Counted from the stretch's first letter, positions 1 through 7,750 are shown. The stretch is DNA of 28,053 nt from a bacterium (GCA_027294925.1 JAPULM010000056.1:1-28053), one strand, 5' to 3'. Translations and numbers: made by a program. Notes: generated by a model from the letters alone, not told the origin.

Positions 1-1
1 C

Positions 2-118
2 CACCAGCACCGGCAGTGGCTCGTCATCTTACGCTTGGTACTTTCGAACTCGCTCGGGACCTCAAAAAAATGGGGCCCCGAGGCACAGGCGATGCTGGCA
101 GAGGTGGAGAGTCGGTGA
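2..118 (+). CDS. Possible 3' end of a gene entering from the left (uncertain)
   Basis: One plus-strand frame is open from the window edge to a TGA at 116-118 and would encode about 38 residues ending in AQAMLAEVESR, which looks like the end of a helical protein. Another plus-strand frame is also open from the edge to a TAG at 169-171. Neither has a recognisable motif, so the choice is a guess. The next gene lies on the opposite strand and ends at 172. Confidence 0.2.
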   Translation, partial: HQHRQWLVILRLVLSNSLGTSKKWGPEAQAMLAEVESR

Positions 119-171
119 TGCATTTCTATACGGCTCTGACATCTGCCAACGCGCTGTCTGTAGGAACCTAG

Positions 172-489
172 CTACCGCTTGGCCATGAGTTCGGCGGCCT
201 TGGCATAGCCTTGCGCGGAGTCAGCTTTGGCAATAGCTCGCGCATGATCGTAGGTGCCCTGGGGCTTTTCGTGGTTATGCTTGGCGGCATGCAGCAGCGT
301 CTTCGCATCATCGAGCAGGGCATGGACCAAGGCCATCTTGTTGCCCTTTGGCAACTGTTTCATGGCAGCTGTGGCTTGATCGATGGCCGCTTGGGCTTGT
401 GTAAAGTGTACCGGACACTCAAAGGACGCTGCCGGAAACGCAAATCCCAACAGCACAGCAAGAATACCCACCGCCATTACCATACGCAT
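172..489 (-). CDS. Small secreted helical protein, possibly SmbP-like
   Basis: This encodes a 105-residue exported protein. Residues 1-22 form a signal peptide (MRM, hydrophobic VGILAVLLGFAF, then AAS). The mature part is Ala/Lys/His-rich and predicted helical, with a single Cys just after the cleavage region and a cluster of histidines around residues 55-82 (VHALL, LLHAAKHNHEK, YDHARA). The amphipathic two-helix pattern and scattered histidines recall small periplasmic metal-binding proteins of the SmbP type, but this is only a resemblance by eye. The ATG at 487-489 follows an AGAGGAG sequence at a slightly long spacing. The gene stands alone: 353 bases without a convincing gene separate it from the transporter operon to its right, which is transcribed in the same direction. 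Confidence 0.6.
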   Translation of the reverse strand: MRMVMAVGILAVLLGFAFPAASFECPVHFTQAQAAIDQATAAMKQLPKGNKMALVHALLDDAKTLLHAAKHNHEKPQGTYDHARAIAKADSAQGYAKAAELMAKR

Positions 490-842
490 GCCTGTTTCTC
501 CTCTGCTAAAGAGCCGCTTCGGTAGGCGACAAAAGTTTTTATTCGAACATCTCTCGATGGATATAATCGTATCAGATTACTCATTCCACGACCACTCCAA
601 TGCGAGGCATTGCCTTCGGCGGCGGGTCGTATGTGCCATTTTCATCCCCAAGTGATGGTCACCGGTCTGCTCTATTCTCTCGTCTCCGACATCCCCGCAG
701 CTCAACGCTTCCAGATGGCACGCCAGATGACGCCGACGCGTTAAAAGGCGGAACACAAGTTTGGTCGCCAAACTACCCCAAAAGCCATCTTTCACTGACT
801 CATAACTCACTCATAAAAGAATGACTTACACAGAACTTAAAC
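490..842. other. Intergenic stretch without a convincing gene
   Basis: The short open frames on both strands here have no recognisable motif, no good ribosome binding site and strongly biased low-complexity translations. The region should hold the promoter of the small secreted protein (minus strand) and the 3' end of the riboswitch operon. The only structure I see is the inverted repeat at 758-774. Confidence 0.5.
758..774 (-). terminator. Possible 3' hairpin of the riboswitch operon
   Basis: A perfect inverted repeat with 7-base arms (AGTTTGG / CCAAACT) and a 3-base loop lies about 70 nt past the stop codon of the binding-protein gene. On the minus strand it is followed by a mixed, only weakly T-rich stretch, so it is at best a poor intrinsic terminator. 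Confidence 0.3.
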
Positions 843-1859
843 CTACAAATGCCGCACCATGTCGTTGGTAAACAAGGCGCTCATATCGATGTGCTGTTTG
901 GTCAATCCCAGACTGCGAAACGTCTTTTCGACCTCTATGAGAAGGTCAAGATCAAACCAGCCGAGGCCATGTTCATCGGTGTAATCGCTAACACTAGAGG
1001 CATTGCGAATCTTGATAATTTCCAGATTCGTTTTAGGGTCTTTGCCATTGATGGCGTATTTCTTGGCCATCTGCGCCGCATCCTGCGGGTGGTCGATCAT
1101 CCACTGCGTGCCGCGCTTGTATGCCTTGAGAAAGCCGTGCAACTGCTCCCGGCGTGTGTTGTAAAAATCTTCCGTGACAATGAAGACGTCGGTTGGCGTA
1201 TTGAGATAGTTTCGCGCCCAAATAATGTTTGACTCGCCTAAGCCTTTTTGTTGCGCTAGCCATAAACCGGTGTCGGTTGCTGCAGTGGCGTCCACCTGCC
1301 CTTGGATAAGCGGGCCGAAGTTCAGCACGCCAGCCGGCACGACCTCGACGTCTGACTCATCCAAACCTACTGCCCGTAGGATGATGCGAAGGTTCTGCCG
1401 CGTACCGCTTTCCATGCTGTAAACGCCGATTTTTTTACACTTCAGATCTATGGGTTTGGTTATACCATTAGCCTGCAGGGAAACGACGTTAAACACGTTC
1501 TGCGGATAAATGTTGTACACCGCTTTCAGTTTGGCGCCTTGCTCGACGGCGTAAAGAAGCGGATCGATATTGGCAAAGGCGATATCGGCATTGCCTGCCA
1601 ACAGATGCTTGACTGCGGTCCCGCCCCCCTTGCCCGGCACAAATTTAAACGCCAGCCCAGACTCAGCAAACCAGCCGAACTCCTGTGCTGCGAACAAATT
1701 GGTTTGCTCCGACAACGGCTGACTCCAACATGACATGCGGATGGTGGTTAGCGCCCCGAAGGCGCGTGATGACAACATCGTCAGGCCAACGGCTCCATAC
1801 ATGCTGCGTTGTAGGAGTTGTCGACGTGAGAGGCGTGATGGATTGGGTCTATATAGCAT
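843..1859 (-). CDS. thiY: ABC transporter substrate-binding protein, NMT1/THI5-like (ThiY type)
   Basis: This is a 338-residue periplasmic binding protein for the importer encoded just upstream. The N-terminus has a Tat-like export signal (SRRQLLQRS followed by AVGLTMLSSRAFG). The mature protein shows features of the NMT1/THI5-like fold: GWFAESGL, GGGTAVKHLLAGNADIAFAN, and the hinge segment KKIGVYSMESGT. This family binds pyrimidine thiamin precursors, sulfonates, nitrate or taurine; the TPP riboswitch heading the operon points to a thiamin-related ligand. An open frame extends to 1937, but the ATG at 1857-1859 has an AAAGG sequence eight bases upstream and avoids overlap with the permease gene, which ends at 1877. 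It is the last gene of the operon. The ligand is inferred, not seen. Confidence 0.85.
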   Translation of the reverse strand: MLYRPNPSRLSRRQLLQRSMYGAVGLTMLSSRAFGALTTIRMSCWSQPLSEQTNLFAAQEFGWFAESGLAFKFVPGKGGGTAVKHLLAGNADIAFANIDPLLYAVEQGAKLKAVYNIYPQNVFNVVSLQANGITKPIDLKCKKIGVYSMESGTRQNLRIILRAVGLDESDVEVVPAGVLNFGPLIQGQVDATAATDTGLWLAQQKGLGESNIIWARNYLNTPTDVFIVTEDFYNTRREQLHGFLKAYKRGTQWMIDHPQDAAQMAKKYAINGKDPKTNLEIIKIRNASSVSDYTDEHGLGWFDLDLLIEVEKTFRSLGLTKQHIDMSALFTNDMVRHL

Positions 1860-1876
1860 AAGGAGAACCTTTACGT

Positions 1877-2719
1877 TTAATGGGGAAAAGGGGCCCGGCA
1901 AGATGGCTGAATGCGCTGACGCCGGGCGAGTACCCAACGATCACAGCCACGCACGAGCTGGTAAAGTATAATGCCAAGCAGGGTGAGGACGATGAAAACG
2001 GCAAACATCAAGGCCGTGTCCATCATCCCTTGCGAGGCGATAATCAGAGCGCCGAGCCCCCGACTGGCGCCAACATACTCGCCCACCACGGCGCCCACTA
2101 CGCTGAGTACGATGGACACGCGCAGCCCGGCAAACAGGTACGGCGTGGCATTGGGTAAGCGTAACTTGAGAAACACCTGCCAACGGCTGGCACCCAACAT
2201 ACGAAAGAGTTCAAGCGCGTCTGTTTCAACAACCTGCAAGCCCACCATGGTGTTTTCAAACAGCGGGAAAAACGCAATGAGAGCTGCGATGAGGGCTTTA
2301 GGAAAAATACCAAAACCAAACCACAGGACAAAGAGTGGCGCCAAGGCCAACTTGGGCATGGCTTGTGAGGCGATAATATACGGGCTGAGCACCCGCTGAC
2401 AAAATGGCGACAGCGCCAGCAGCGACCCCAGGCCGATTCCCAGTACGCTGCCAGTCAAAAAACCAAGTAAAATTTCACTTAGTGTAACCCAGAGATGCGG
2501 CAGTAACGAGCCATCCATCAACACCTCAAGCAGTTTCATGGCGACCTCGCTGGGCAAGGGAAGTACTAGCGGCGGCAGGCGATACCAAACAACTGCGCCA
2601 TGCCAGAGTGCGAGAACAGCCGCAAACATAGACAGCGAGAGGCTCCATGCCCAGAGCCCACCCAGACGCGATTGGCCTAGGGCATGCGGTTCAATGGGGG
2701 TTGGGGTGTCCGCCTGCAT
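1877..2719 (-). CDS. thiX: ABC transporter permease, SsuC/TauC/ThiX type
   Basis: This 280-residue inner-membrane permease has a binding-protein-dependent transport domain. Several membrane segments can be read (for example LSLSMFAAVLALWHGAVVW, FLTGSVLGIGLGSLLAL, AALIAFFPLF, FAVFIVLTLLGIILY). The EAA-loop region, LRLPNATPYLFAGLRVS followed by GAVVGEYVGASRGLG, is typical of the SsuC/TauC/ThiX group. It would form the channel for the neighbouring ATPase and binding protein. The ATPase gene ends 6 bases upstream of its start and the binding-protein gene starts 17 bases after its stop, so the three are co-transcribed. The thiamin-precursor role rests on the riboswitch and not on this protein's sequence. 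Confidence 0.88.
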   Translation of the reverse strand: MQADTPTPIEPHALGQSRLGGLWAWSLSLSMFAAVLALWHGAVVWYRLPPLVLPLPSEVAMKLLEVLMDGSLLPHLWVTLSEILLGFLTGSVLGIGLGSLLALSPFCQRVLSPYIIASQAMPKLALAPLFVLWFGFGIFPKALIAALIAFFPLFENTMVGLQVVETDALELFRMLGASRWQVFLKLRLPNATPYLFAGLRVSIVLSVVGAVVGEYVGASRGLGALIIASQGMMDTALMFAVFIVLTLLGIILYQLVRGCDRWVLARRQRIQPSCRAPFPH

Positions 2720-2725
2720 ACCATT

Positions 2726-3559
2726 CTACTCCTGACTGTCATGCCGCATGAGACCCATGGCGTGATGGATGTCGCGGCATAGCGCTGCAAATGGCGCTTC
2801 AAAACGCATGTCTAAATCCCGTGGCCGCGCCAGGGGTACGGTAAAGGCTGCGGCAATCGTGCCTGGACGACGACTCATGACCAGGACACGATCGGCGAGA
2901 AACACGGCTTCAGCAATATCGTGTGTAATAAACAGCACTGTCTGTTGGCCGTGGCGCCACATGCGGAGGAGTTCAAGATTCAACTGCTCGCGTGTAATGG
3001 CATCCAAGGCGCCGAACGGTTCATCCATCAACAGAACGGAGGGTTGCAGCATCAAGGTACGAGCCAATGCAACGCGCTGTTGCATGCCACCGGAGAGGTG
3101 CTGAGGGCGATGTCCAGCAAATGCCTGTAAATCGAATAAGCGTAGCAAGTCTAATGCTTGCTGTCGCGCCACACGCCGTGACTGGCGGGCGAGTTCCACC
3201 GGCAACAGCACATTGTCTAAGACGGTGCGCCAGGGCAGCAGAACCGGGTGCTGAAAGACAAAGCCAACCTCCTGCGACGGCCCTCTCACTTCTTGCCCAT
3301 TCAGGTGCAGCGAACCGCTGGTGGAGGTTTCCAGACCGGCAATAAGTCGCAGTAGAGTCGTTTTGCCACAGCCACTCTCGCCCACCAGGGCGATGAACTG
3401 GCCGTGGCAGACGGAAAACGTCACATTTTGCAAGGCCCAAGCATCATGTTGCGCTGCGGCAAAACGCTTGCCGACACGATCGACGGCGATTTTGGGCAGC
3501 ATATCGTTATCGCTAGACAAATCCGTCACCGCTTGCTGAGGCTGCACAACGTCACGCAT
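2726..3559 (-). CDS. thiZ: ABC transporter ATP-binding protein, SsuB/TauB/ThiZ type
   Basis: This 277-residue ATPase energises the importer. From the chosen start it shows Walker A GESGCGKTT (about residues 60-68), Q-loop FVFQHPVLLPW, signature LSGGMQQR (about 155-162), Walker B VLLMDEPFGALD (about 175-186) and the switch histidine in LFITHDIAEA. The long Q-loop proline motif and the FGALD motif are typical of the nitrate/sulfonate/taurine/thiamin-precursor subfamily. A longer frame begins at 3619, but the ATG at 3557-3559 overlaps the stop of the LuxC-like gene by 8 bases (ATGCGTGA), which suggests translational coupling. An internal Met (at 3502) is a second possibility. Coupling to the reductase gene ties transport and reduction together. 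Confidence 0.9.
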   Translation of the reverse strand: MRDVVQPQQAVTDLSSDNDMLPKIAVDRVGKRFAAAQHDAWALQNVTFSVCHGQFIALVGESGCGKTTLLRLIAGLETSTSGSLHLNGQEVRGPSQEVGFVFQHPVLLPWRTVLDNVLLPVELARQSRRVARQQALDLLRLFDLQAFAGHRPQHLSGGMQQRVALARTLMLQPSVLLMDEPFGALDAITREQLNLELLRMWRHGQQTVLFITHDIAEAVFLADRVLVMSRRPGTIAAAFTVPLARPRDLDMRFEAPFAALCRDIHHAMGLMRHDSQE

Positions 3560-4994
3560 ACAAGTCGCCTTCAATGTCCGTCCACCGCACCAGATCCAGC
3601 AGGTTGCAGCGCCCGTCATGATGCCATGTCATCGTCGGCCAAGGCATCTGTTGCAGACTGCTCAAACGTGTGACGCCTAGGCGCCCGAGCGCTTCCGCCA
3701 GGGCAGGCAAACGCGAGGGACAAAGCGCCACGCCGGCTGTTTGCAGATACGCCTGCACCGGCTTGAGACGAGCGGGAACATCTTGTAGCAAATCGTCTAC
3801 CGGATGCACACGCACAGTGCGGTTCAAACAGGACGGGGTAAACGGCTCATCCTCTTCATACACAACCGTCCATGCCGTGCCGGGTTCGCTGCAATACAAC
3901 TGCACACGATCGTCTGCCAACTGGCGAAATTCATAGGTGCCACGCAGGTGGCGAATGGCGGCGCTGTCTTCCAAGGGCAGCGGGCCGCGCGGCATCTCAT
4001 GGTGGACAGCGGCCATGGCCTGGGCCAGCAAGGCGGCGAAGGCTTTGGGCGTGATGTCGCCACCGCGTTCGACATACAGCAAATGCGGGGAGACGCAACC
4101 TTGCTGATCGAAGACTGAAACCCCATAGGCGGCGTGCTGCGCCATGCGATCGGCCTCAGCCCTGCTTAAACACTCGCGCCCAATCATGCCGAAGCTCAGC
4201 TTATGACCGTAGGCTAAAAAGCGGCTTGCAGGCGGCACAAGGTCCTGTATGGCCCGTATCGCAGCATTGCTGCCGTAGGCGATAACCGCCTCCGAACGCC
4301 TAAAAGCAGCCGTTTCTAAGGCGGTGTCACCGCCTTTCCACCATCCAATTGCAACGCAAGCGCCCATCTCCGGGCAAACCTCAGCTAATGATCGTGCAAA
4401 CAGAGCGGCGAACAGCGGTTCCTCTGAAGCGCTCTTGCCCAAGCTGGCGCTTTTGGTGAGCAAGGCACAAATCAGGCTCCAGACCGGCAAGGCCGGAACA
4501 TTGCCGGAAAACACATGCGTGATAAGCTCTGGGCCATAGGCACGCGTCATGCCGCCCGCCGCTGACCGCGGACGGAAAGTATCCAGCACCAGCGGATCGC
4601 CAAATTCCGCCTCTAACAGACGCCACAAAGCGTCTTTGCGAAACGCCTTGAGAAGTCGATCTATGCCGTGCTGCACCATCGGCGGCGAATACCGTGTGAT
4701 GGTCGGCAGCAACGCCTCAGCCTGTTGACGATAAGGATACTTCGGATCAAGCCAGAGCTCGATAACCTGGTCGATAACCGCCACGATATTTGCAATCGGA
4801 CGTTGCGCTAAATACGCCTGCCGGGCTGCGATCAAACCAGTCGCCAAGCTATCGATAACGTCCGCTGTCAGCGTCGGCACGTGCAGGGTCAGCGATTCTT
4901 CCGTGGCGCCAAAGGTAAGAGCAGTGGTAGGTAAGCTCGCCACGCTATCCTCAAGGCCTGGTAGGAAATAAGGCGTCGTCAGAGTCGTCGCCAT
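3552..4994 (-). CDS. LuxC-like acyl-CoA/acyl-protein reductase
   Basis: This 480-residue member of the LuxC family (NAD(P)H-dependent reduction of an activated acyl group to an aldehyde, aldehyde-dehydrogenase fold) carries the expected nucleotide-binding region FSGNVPALPVWSLICALL and the catalytic cysteine in FDQQGCVSPH (about residue 300). Length is normal for LuxC. An open frame begins at 5105, but the ATG at 4992-4994 has an AGAGG upstream and leaves a 13-base gap to the LuxE-like gene. In luminous bacteria LuxC works with the synthetase LuxE to reduce fatty acids; here the same pair lies between an alcohol dehydrogenase and a transporter under a TPP riboswitch, and there is no luxAB. The acyl substrate is therefore probably a thiamin-related carboxylate and not a fatty acid. 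That substrate is inferred. Confidence 0.87.
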   Translation of the reverse strand: MATTLTTPYFLPGLEDSVASLPTTALTFGATEESLTLHVPTLTADVIDSLATGLIAARQAYLAQRPIANIVAVIDQVIELWLDPKYPYRQQAEALLPTITRYSPPMVQHGIDRLLKAFRKDALWRLLEAEFGDPLVLDTFRPRSAAGGMTRAYGPELITHVFSGNVPALPVWSLICALLTKSASLGKSASEEPLFAALFARSLAEVCPEMGACVAIGWWKGGDTALETAAFRRSEAVIAYGSNAAIRAIQDLVPPASRFLAYGHKLSFGMIGRECLSRAEADRMAQHAAYGVSVFDQQGCVSPHLLYVERGGDITPKAFAALLAQAMAAVHHEMPRGPLPLEDSAAIRHLRGTYEFRQLADDRVQLYCSEPGTAWTVVYEEDEPFTPSCLNRTVRVHPVDDLLQDVPARLKPVQAYLQTAGVALCPSRLPALAEALGRLGVTRLSSLQQMPWPTMTWHHDGRCNLLDLVRWTDIEGDLYA

Positions 4995-5007
4995 GCAGTG
5001 CAATCCT

Positions 5008-6117
5008 CTATGACTGGGCAGCCAGAAGCATTTCGTCAATGGCCACCGAACAACCGCGTGCTTCCGTCCCTTGGGCACGCCCCAGCAGTTGAAAACCACC
5101 GTCAACTTGTCTGCCGACGTCTTCAGTCAACACGGCCATAACGGAGTTGCGATTTGCCAAATCGAGGTGCAAGAGCAAGCCACGTGCGCCTGCCGGGACA
5201 GGTTGTAGCGTTTCCGGGTCTACCACCAATGTGCGAGTCCAGGGCGGGTTTTCCTTCGCCAGTGGTGCCTGCAGTCCTTGCTGCCAGCAGCGCAATGTGT
5301 TGTCGAGAAACTGGCTGCTGAACTCCGTCATGCCGTACATATTGACGCAATGGGTTTCCGGCACGCCGAAATACTGGGTAAAGAGACCGTATAGCGCCTC
5401 CCGGCCCAGCTCACGCGACTGCCCCTTAAAACCGCCGGTATCCATAATACGGCTGCCTGACGGCAGCTGGAAGGTTTGGCCGCGTTGCGCCAGCGTGTCT
5501 AAAATATGGACCAACGCGAAGGAGGTACCCAACAAACATAGGGGCTGTGCATCGCGCTGTGCCGCCTGCAAGGCGCTGACGAATTTTTCTTGTGCGATGC
5601 CCTGTTCATCAATGAAGAAATCGCTACCCGGCGCGCCGTAGGTTTCCAACACCATGTGAAGATAGTGCGCCAACGATGAATTCGGCAGCATGGTGCGTGG
5701 CGGATTGAGCACCAGCATGGGCATACAGGCCACGTCGGGAAGCACGTGAGCAGTAAAATTCGGCAACATTGATGCATTGTAGATGGCAAGGCGTGCCTGA
5801 AAATGCTGACTACGGCGTTCCGGCTTGGTGGTGCCGCTGGACATCCACACCGCTTCAGCTTCTTGCGGGGCAATACAACTGAGCGTCAGTTCTTTAAAGG
5901 CGCCAATTGGCACCGCCGGGACCAGACGCCAGTGGGTGACGGTCTCTGGCGTCTGCTCACGGCGCTGACAGAATTTTCGATACGGGATATTGGCGCCGAA
6001 TTGATAGGCAAAGATGCGCATCGCCAGTGCGTTGAAGGTGGCGTCGTCGGTTGCCTGATCACACCCCTGCTGCAGCAAGGCAATCAAATCGCGATCAAGC
6101 CTTTCCACCTCTTCCAC
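5008..6117 (-). CDS. LuxE-like acyl-protein synthetase / acid-activating enzyme
   Basis: This 369-residue protein of the LuxE (acyl-protein synthetase) family activates a carboxylic acid as an acyl-adenylate and passes it to a thiol for reduction. The ATP-binding signature SSGTTKPE is at about residues 93-100, and PIGAFKELTL and the MYGMTEFSSQF motif are typical of the adenylate-forming fold. The start is a GTG at 6115-6117, preceded at 5 bases by a very strong GGGGGAGGG ribosome binding site. It begins 32 bases after the alcohol dehydrogenase gene and ends 13 bases before the LuxC-like gene. Together LuxE and LuxC make a carboxylate-to-aldehyde module. Members of this family also occur in natural-product clusters, so the acid cannot be read from sequence alone. 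Confidence 0.85.
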   Translation of the reverse strand: MEEVERLDRDLIALLQQGCDQATDDATFNALAMRIFAYQFGANIPYRKFCQRREQTPETVTHWRLVPAVPIGAFKELTLSCIAPQEAEAVWMSSGTTKPERRSQHFQARLAIYNASMLPNFTAHVLPDVACMPMLVLNPPRTMLPNSSLAHYLHMVLETYGAPGSDFFIDEQGIAQEKFVSALQAAQRDAQPLCLLGTSFALVHILDTLAQRGQTFQLPSGSRIMDTGGFKGQSRELGREALYGLFTQYFGVPETHCVNMYGMTEFSSQFLDNTLRCWQQGLQAPLAKENPPWTRTLVVDPETLQPVPAGARGLLLHLDLANRNSVMAVLTEDVGRQVDGGFQLLGRAQGTEARGCSVAIDEMLLAAQS

Positions 6118-6149
6118 ACCTGCCCTCCCCCAATCGTTATGATATCAAT

Positions 6150-7193
6150 TTACGGCTGTACAACAGCTCGTCCGGCAACGTCGCCGCGCTGCATGGCATC
6201 AAGCGTTGCATTAACCTCAGACAACGGCACGGTGCGATCGATTGCCTGTCGCAGTTTGCCATCGATGGCGAGGTTAACGGCGTCGATCAAATCCTGCGGC
6301 GTGCTACCGACGGAGGCGAGAATTTGCACTTCACCAATGACCAAGAGCAGCGGATTGGCAATGAGCTGATCCGCCGAGTAACCGATAAACACCAGACGGC
6401 CGCGTTTACGCAAACATTGTAGCGCGTAATCCATCGTCTCCCGCGTCGCCACCAGCTCGAAGACAATGTCGACGCCCTCGTTATCGGTAAGCTGTTTGAC
6501 ACGCTCACTCACATTCTCCTGACCGGCATCAATGACGGCGTCAGCGCCAAATTCTTGCGCCAAACGCAATTTACGCTCCGACTTTCCTACCGCCAATACC
6601 CGAGCACCTTGAAGTTTGCAGACTTGGATGAGTGAATAACCCACCCCACCGGCGCCGTATATGAGCACCGTATCGCCGAGTCTAACCGGCGCAATACGCC
6701 GCGCCGCATGTAACGCCGTGGTGGCGCTACACCCCAGTGTGCAGGCCAGTGCGGCATCGAGTCCCGGCGGCAGCTTGAGCAGCATATCAGAGCGTGCTTT
6801 AACAAACTCGGCAAAGCCGCCATCGGCGTTGAAGCCGAGTTGAGCAACCACGTTATCACAGAGATTTTGTTGGCCATTGCGGCACCAATGACACTGGCCA
6901 CAGGTGCCGTAGTAATTGACAATAACGCGATCACCGGGTTGCACTGTGCTGACCGTCTCGCCGACACTGGCCACCTCGCCGACAATCTCATGCCCGAGCG
7001 TCAGCGGTGCAATGCCGAGATTGAGTAGACCGCTTAAAAAATGAAGTTCAGTCCGGCATACGCCGGCGTGCGTCGTACGCACCAAAACGTCCTCTTGGCC
7101 GAGATTCGGCACCGGAATCGTTTCCAGGCGTAGCGACGGCCCAGGCCCATGATAGCGCGCCGCCTGCATGATCGATGGAATCGGATGCGCCAT
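6150..7193 (-). CDS. Zinc-dependent alcohol dehydrogenase (MDR family)
   Basis: This 347-residue medium-chain dehydrogenase interconverts an alcohol and an aldehyde with NAD(P). The catalytic zinc site is seen as the cysteine in HAGVCRTELH and the GHE motif in LTLGHEIVGEVASVG. The structural zinc site is CGQCHWCRNGQQNLC (four cysteines), and the dinucleotide motif is GAGGVGYS. The frame runs back to 7271, but the ATG at 7191-7193 has a GGGAGAG ribosome binding site and lies downstream of the riboswitch attenuator; a start at 7271 would fall inside the terminator. As first gene of the TPP-controlled operon, directly before the LuxE/LuxC pair, it can complete reduction of the aldehyde to an alcohol. 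The direction of the reaction is inferred from the context. Confidence 0.9.
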   Translation of the reverse strand: MAHPIPSIMQAARYHGPGPSLRLETIPVPNLGQEDVLVRTTHAGVCRTELHFLSGLLNLGIAPLTLGHEIVGEVASVGETVSTVQPGDRVIVNYYGTCGQCHWCRNGQQNLCDNVVAQLGFNADGGFAEFVKARSDMLLKLPPGLDAALACTLGCSATTALHAARRIAPVRLGDTVLIYGAGGVGYSLIQVCKLQGARVLAVGKSERKLRLAQEFGADAVIDAGQENVSERVKQLTDNEGVDIVFELVATRETMDYALQCLRKRGRLVFIGYSADQLIANPLLLVIGEVQILASVGSTPQDLIDAVNLAIDGKLRQAIDRTVPLSEVNATLDAMQRGDVAGRAVVQP

Positions 7194-7245
7194 AATCGCT
7201 CTCCCGCGCCAATTAATGGAATGAACCCTGTCCCACACCGAGGCG

Positions 7246-7276
7246 AAAAAAAAGCCGCTCGGCAACGCCAACGGCT
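7246..7276 (-). terminator. Riboswitch-controlled intrinsic terminator (attenuator)
   Basis: On the minus strand a GC-rich stem (AGCCG...CGGCU with inner U·G, U-A and GG/CC pairs around a bulge, 7253-7276) is followed by eight consecutive U (7246-7253). It lies between the TPP aptamer and the first gene. Its 5' arm (7263-7273) is complementary over 11 consecutive pairs, with three G·U wobbles, to the aptamer segment 7309-7319. Ligand-bound aptamer should leave the terminator free; unbound aptamer should form the antiterminator. Confidence 0.85.
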
Positions 7277-7301
7277 TGAATCGACAAAACGTGCTGTTTG
7301 T

Positions 7302-7392
7302 CTTCCTACGCTGGCATTACCCAGGTCAGGTTCTTGCGGTCGGTGGTAGGGCGACCACCCTCTCAGCCCGGTTTACCGAGCTCCCGCTGAGG
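7302..7392 (-). promoter_or_regulatory. TPP (THI-box) riboswitch aptamer
   Basis: The minus strand carries the conserved THI-box elements in order. They are a GCGG arm of stem P2 (in 7381-7392) and a 6-bp P3 hairpin CUCGGU/ACCGGG. Next come the pyrimidine-binding CUGAGA (7361-7366), an optional P3a hairpin GGUGGU/ACCACC and the closing CCGC of P2. The pyrophosphate-binding half follows: GAACCUGACCUGG (7321-7333), UAAUGCCAGCGUAGGAAG (7302-7319). It lies 109 bases upstream of the first operon gene, with a terminator between. It should lower transcription of the six-gene operon when thiamin diphosphate is plentiful. P1 is weak by eye; otherwise the fit is close to consensus. Confidence 0.95.
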
Positions 7393-7400
7393 TTGTGCGC

Positions 7401-7429
7401 ACTATACAACACTTCGGCTGGAAACACAA
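7401..7429 (-). promoter_or_regulatory. Sigma-70-type promoter of the riboswitch operon
   Basis: On the minus strand TTGTGT (7424-7429) and TATAGT (7401-7406) are separated by 17 bases. Transcription would begin near 7394, directly at the 5' edge of the TPP aptamer. Confidence 0.6.
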
Positions 7430-7459
7430 CATCCGGCCACACGGAGGTAGAGCACTTTG

Positions 7460-7750
7460 TTAGCGCAAGTCTTCATTTAATACTCCAACCGTTTGCTTTG
7501 TTTCATCACTAAACGCAGAAAAACTTTCGTTAGAAATAACTCCGTTGCGCTTCCATGCCGCCAATTTGTGGATCGTATTACGACGCCTTAAATGGTCAAA
7601 CATAAGTGATATTTCTCGATTTTCTTTTTTCATTAAATTCCAGGACTTAAGACAAACTTCATGTTTTTTCCCTTTTCGCTCTCTGATTATTTCTTCAATT
7701 TTCTCAAAAATGTGCTCACAAGCGAAATTCAGTAGTTGGCAGCGGATCAC
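7460..7750 (-). CDS. Small hypothetical protein, possibly a truncated fragment
   Basis: This 96-residue, charged, mostly helical open frame (EHIFEKIEEIIRERKGKKHE near the start, SFSAFSDETKQTVG near the end) has no domain I recognise. It lies in a stretch that is clearly more AT-rich than the flanking genes. Its first codons coincide with the broken end of an IS630-type transposase fragment on the other strand, so its true N-terminus may have been lost when the element inserted or decayed. No strong ribosome binding site is seen. The amino-acid composition looks protein-like, which is why it is listed; it may be the foreign 3' end of a gene and not a working one. Confidence 0.4.
   Translation of the reverse strand: MIRCQLLNFACEHIFEKIEEIIRERKGKKHEVCLKSWNLMKKENREISLMFDHLRRRNTIHKLAAWKRNGVISNESFSAFSDETKQTVGVLNEDLR

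Noticed and set aside
843..3559. Aliphatic sulfonate or taurine importer (SsuABC/TauABC).
   Set aside because: The proteins alone fit either role, but no sulfonate monooxygenase is present and the TPP riboswitch heading the operon points to a thiamin-related ligand.
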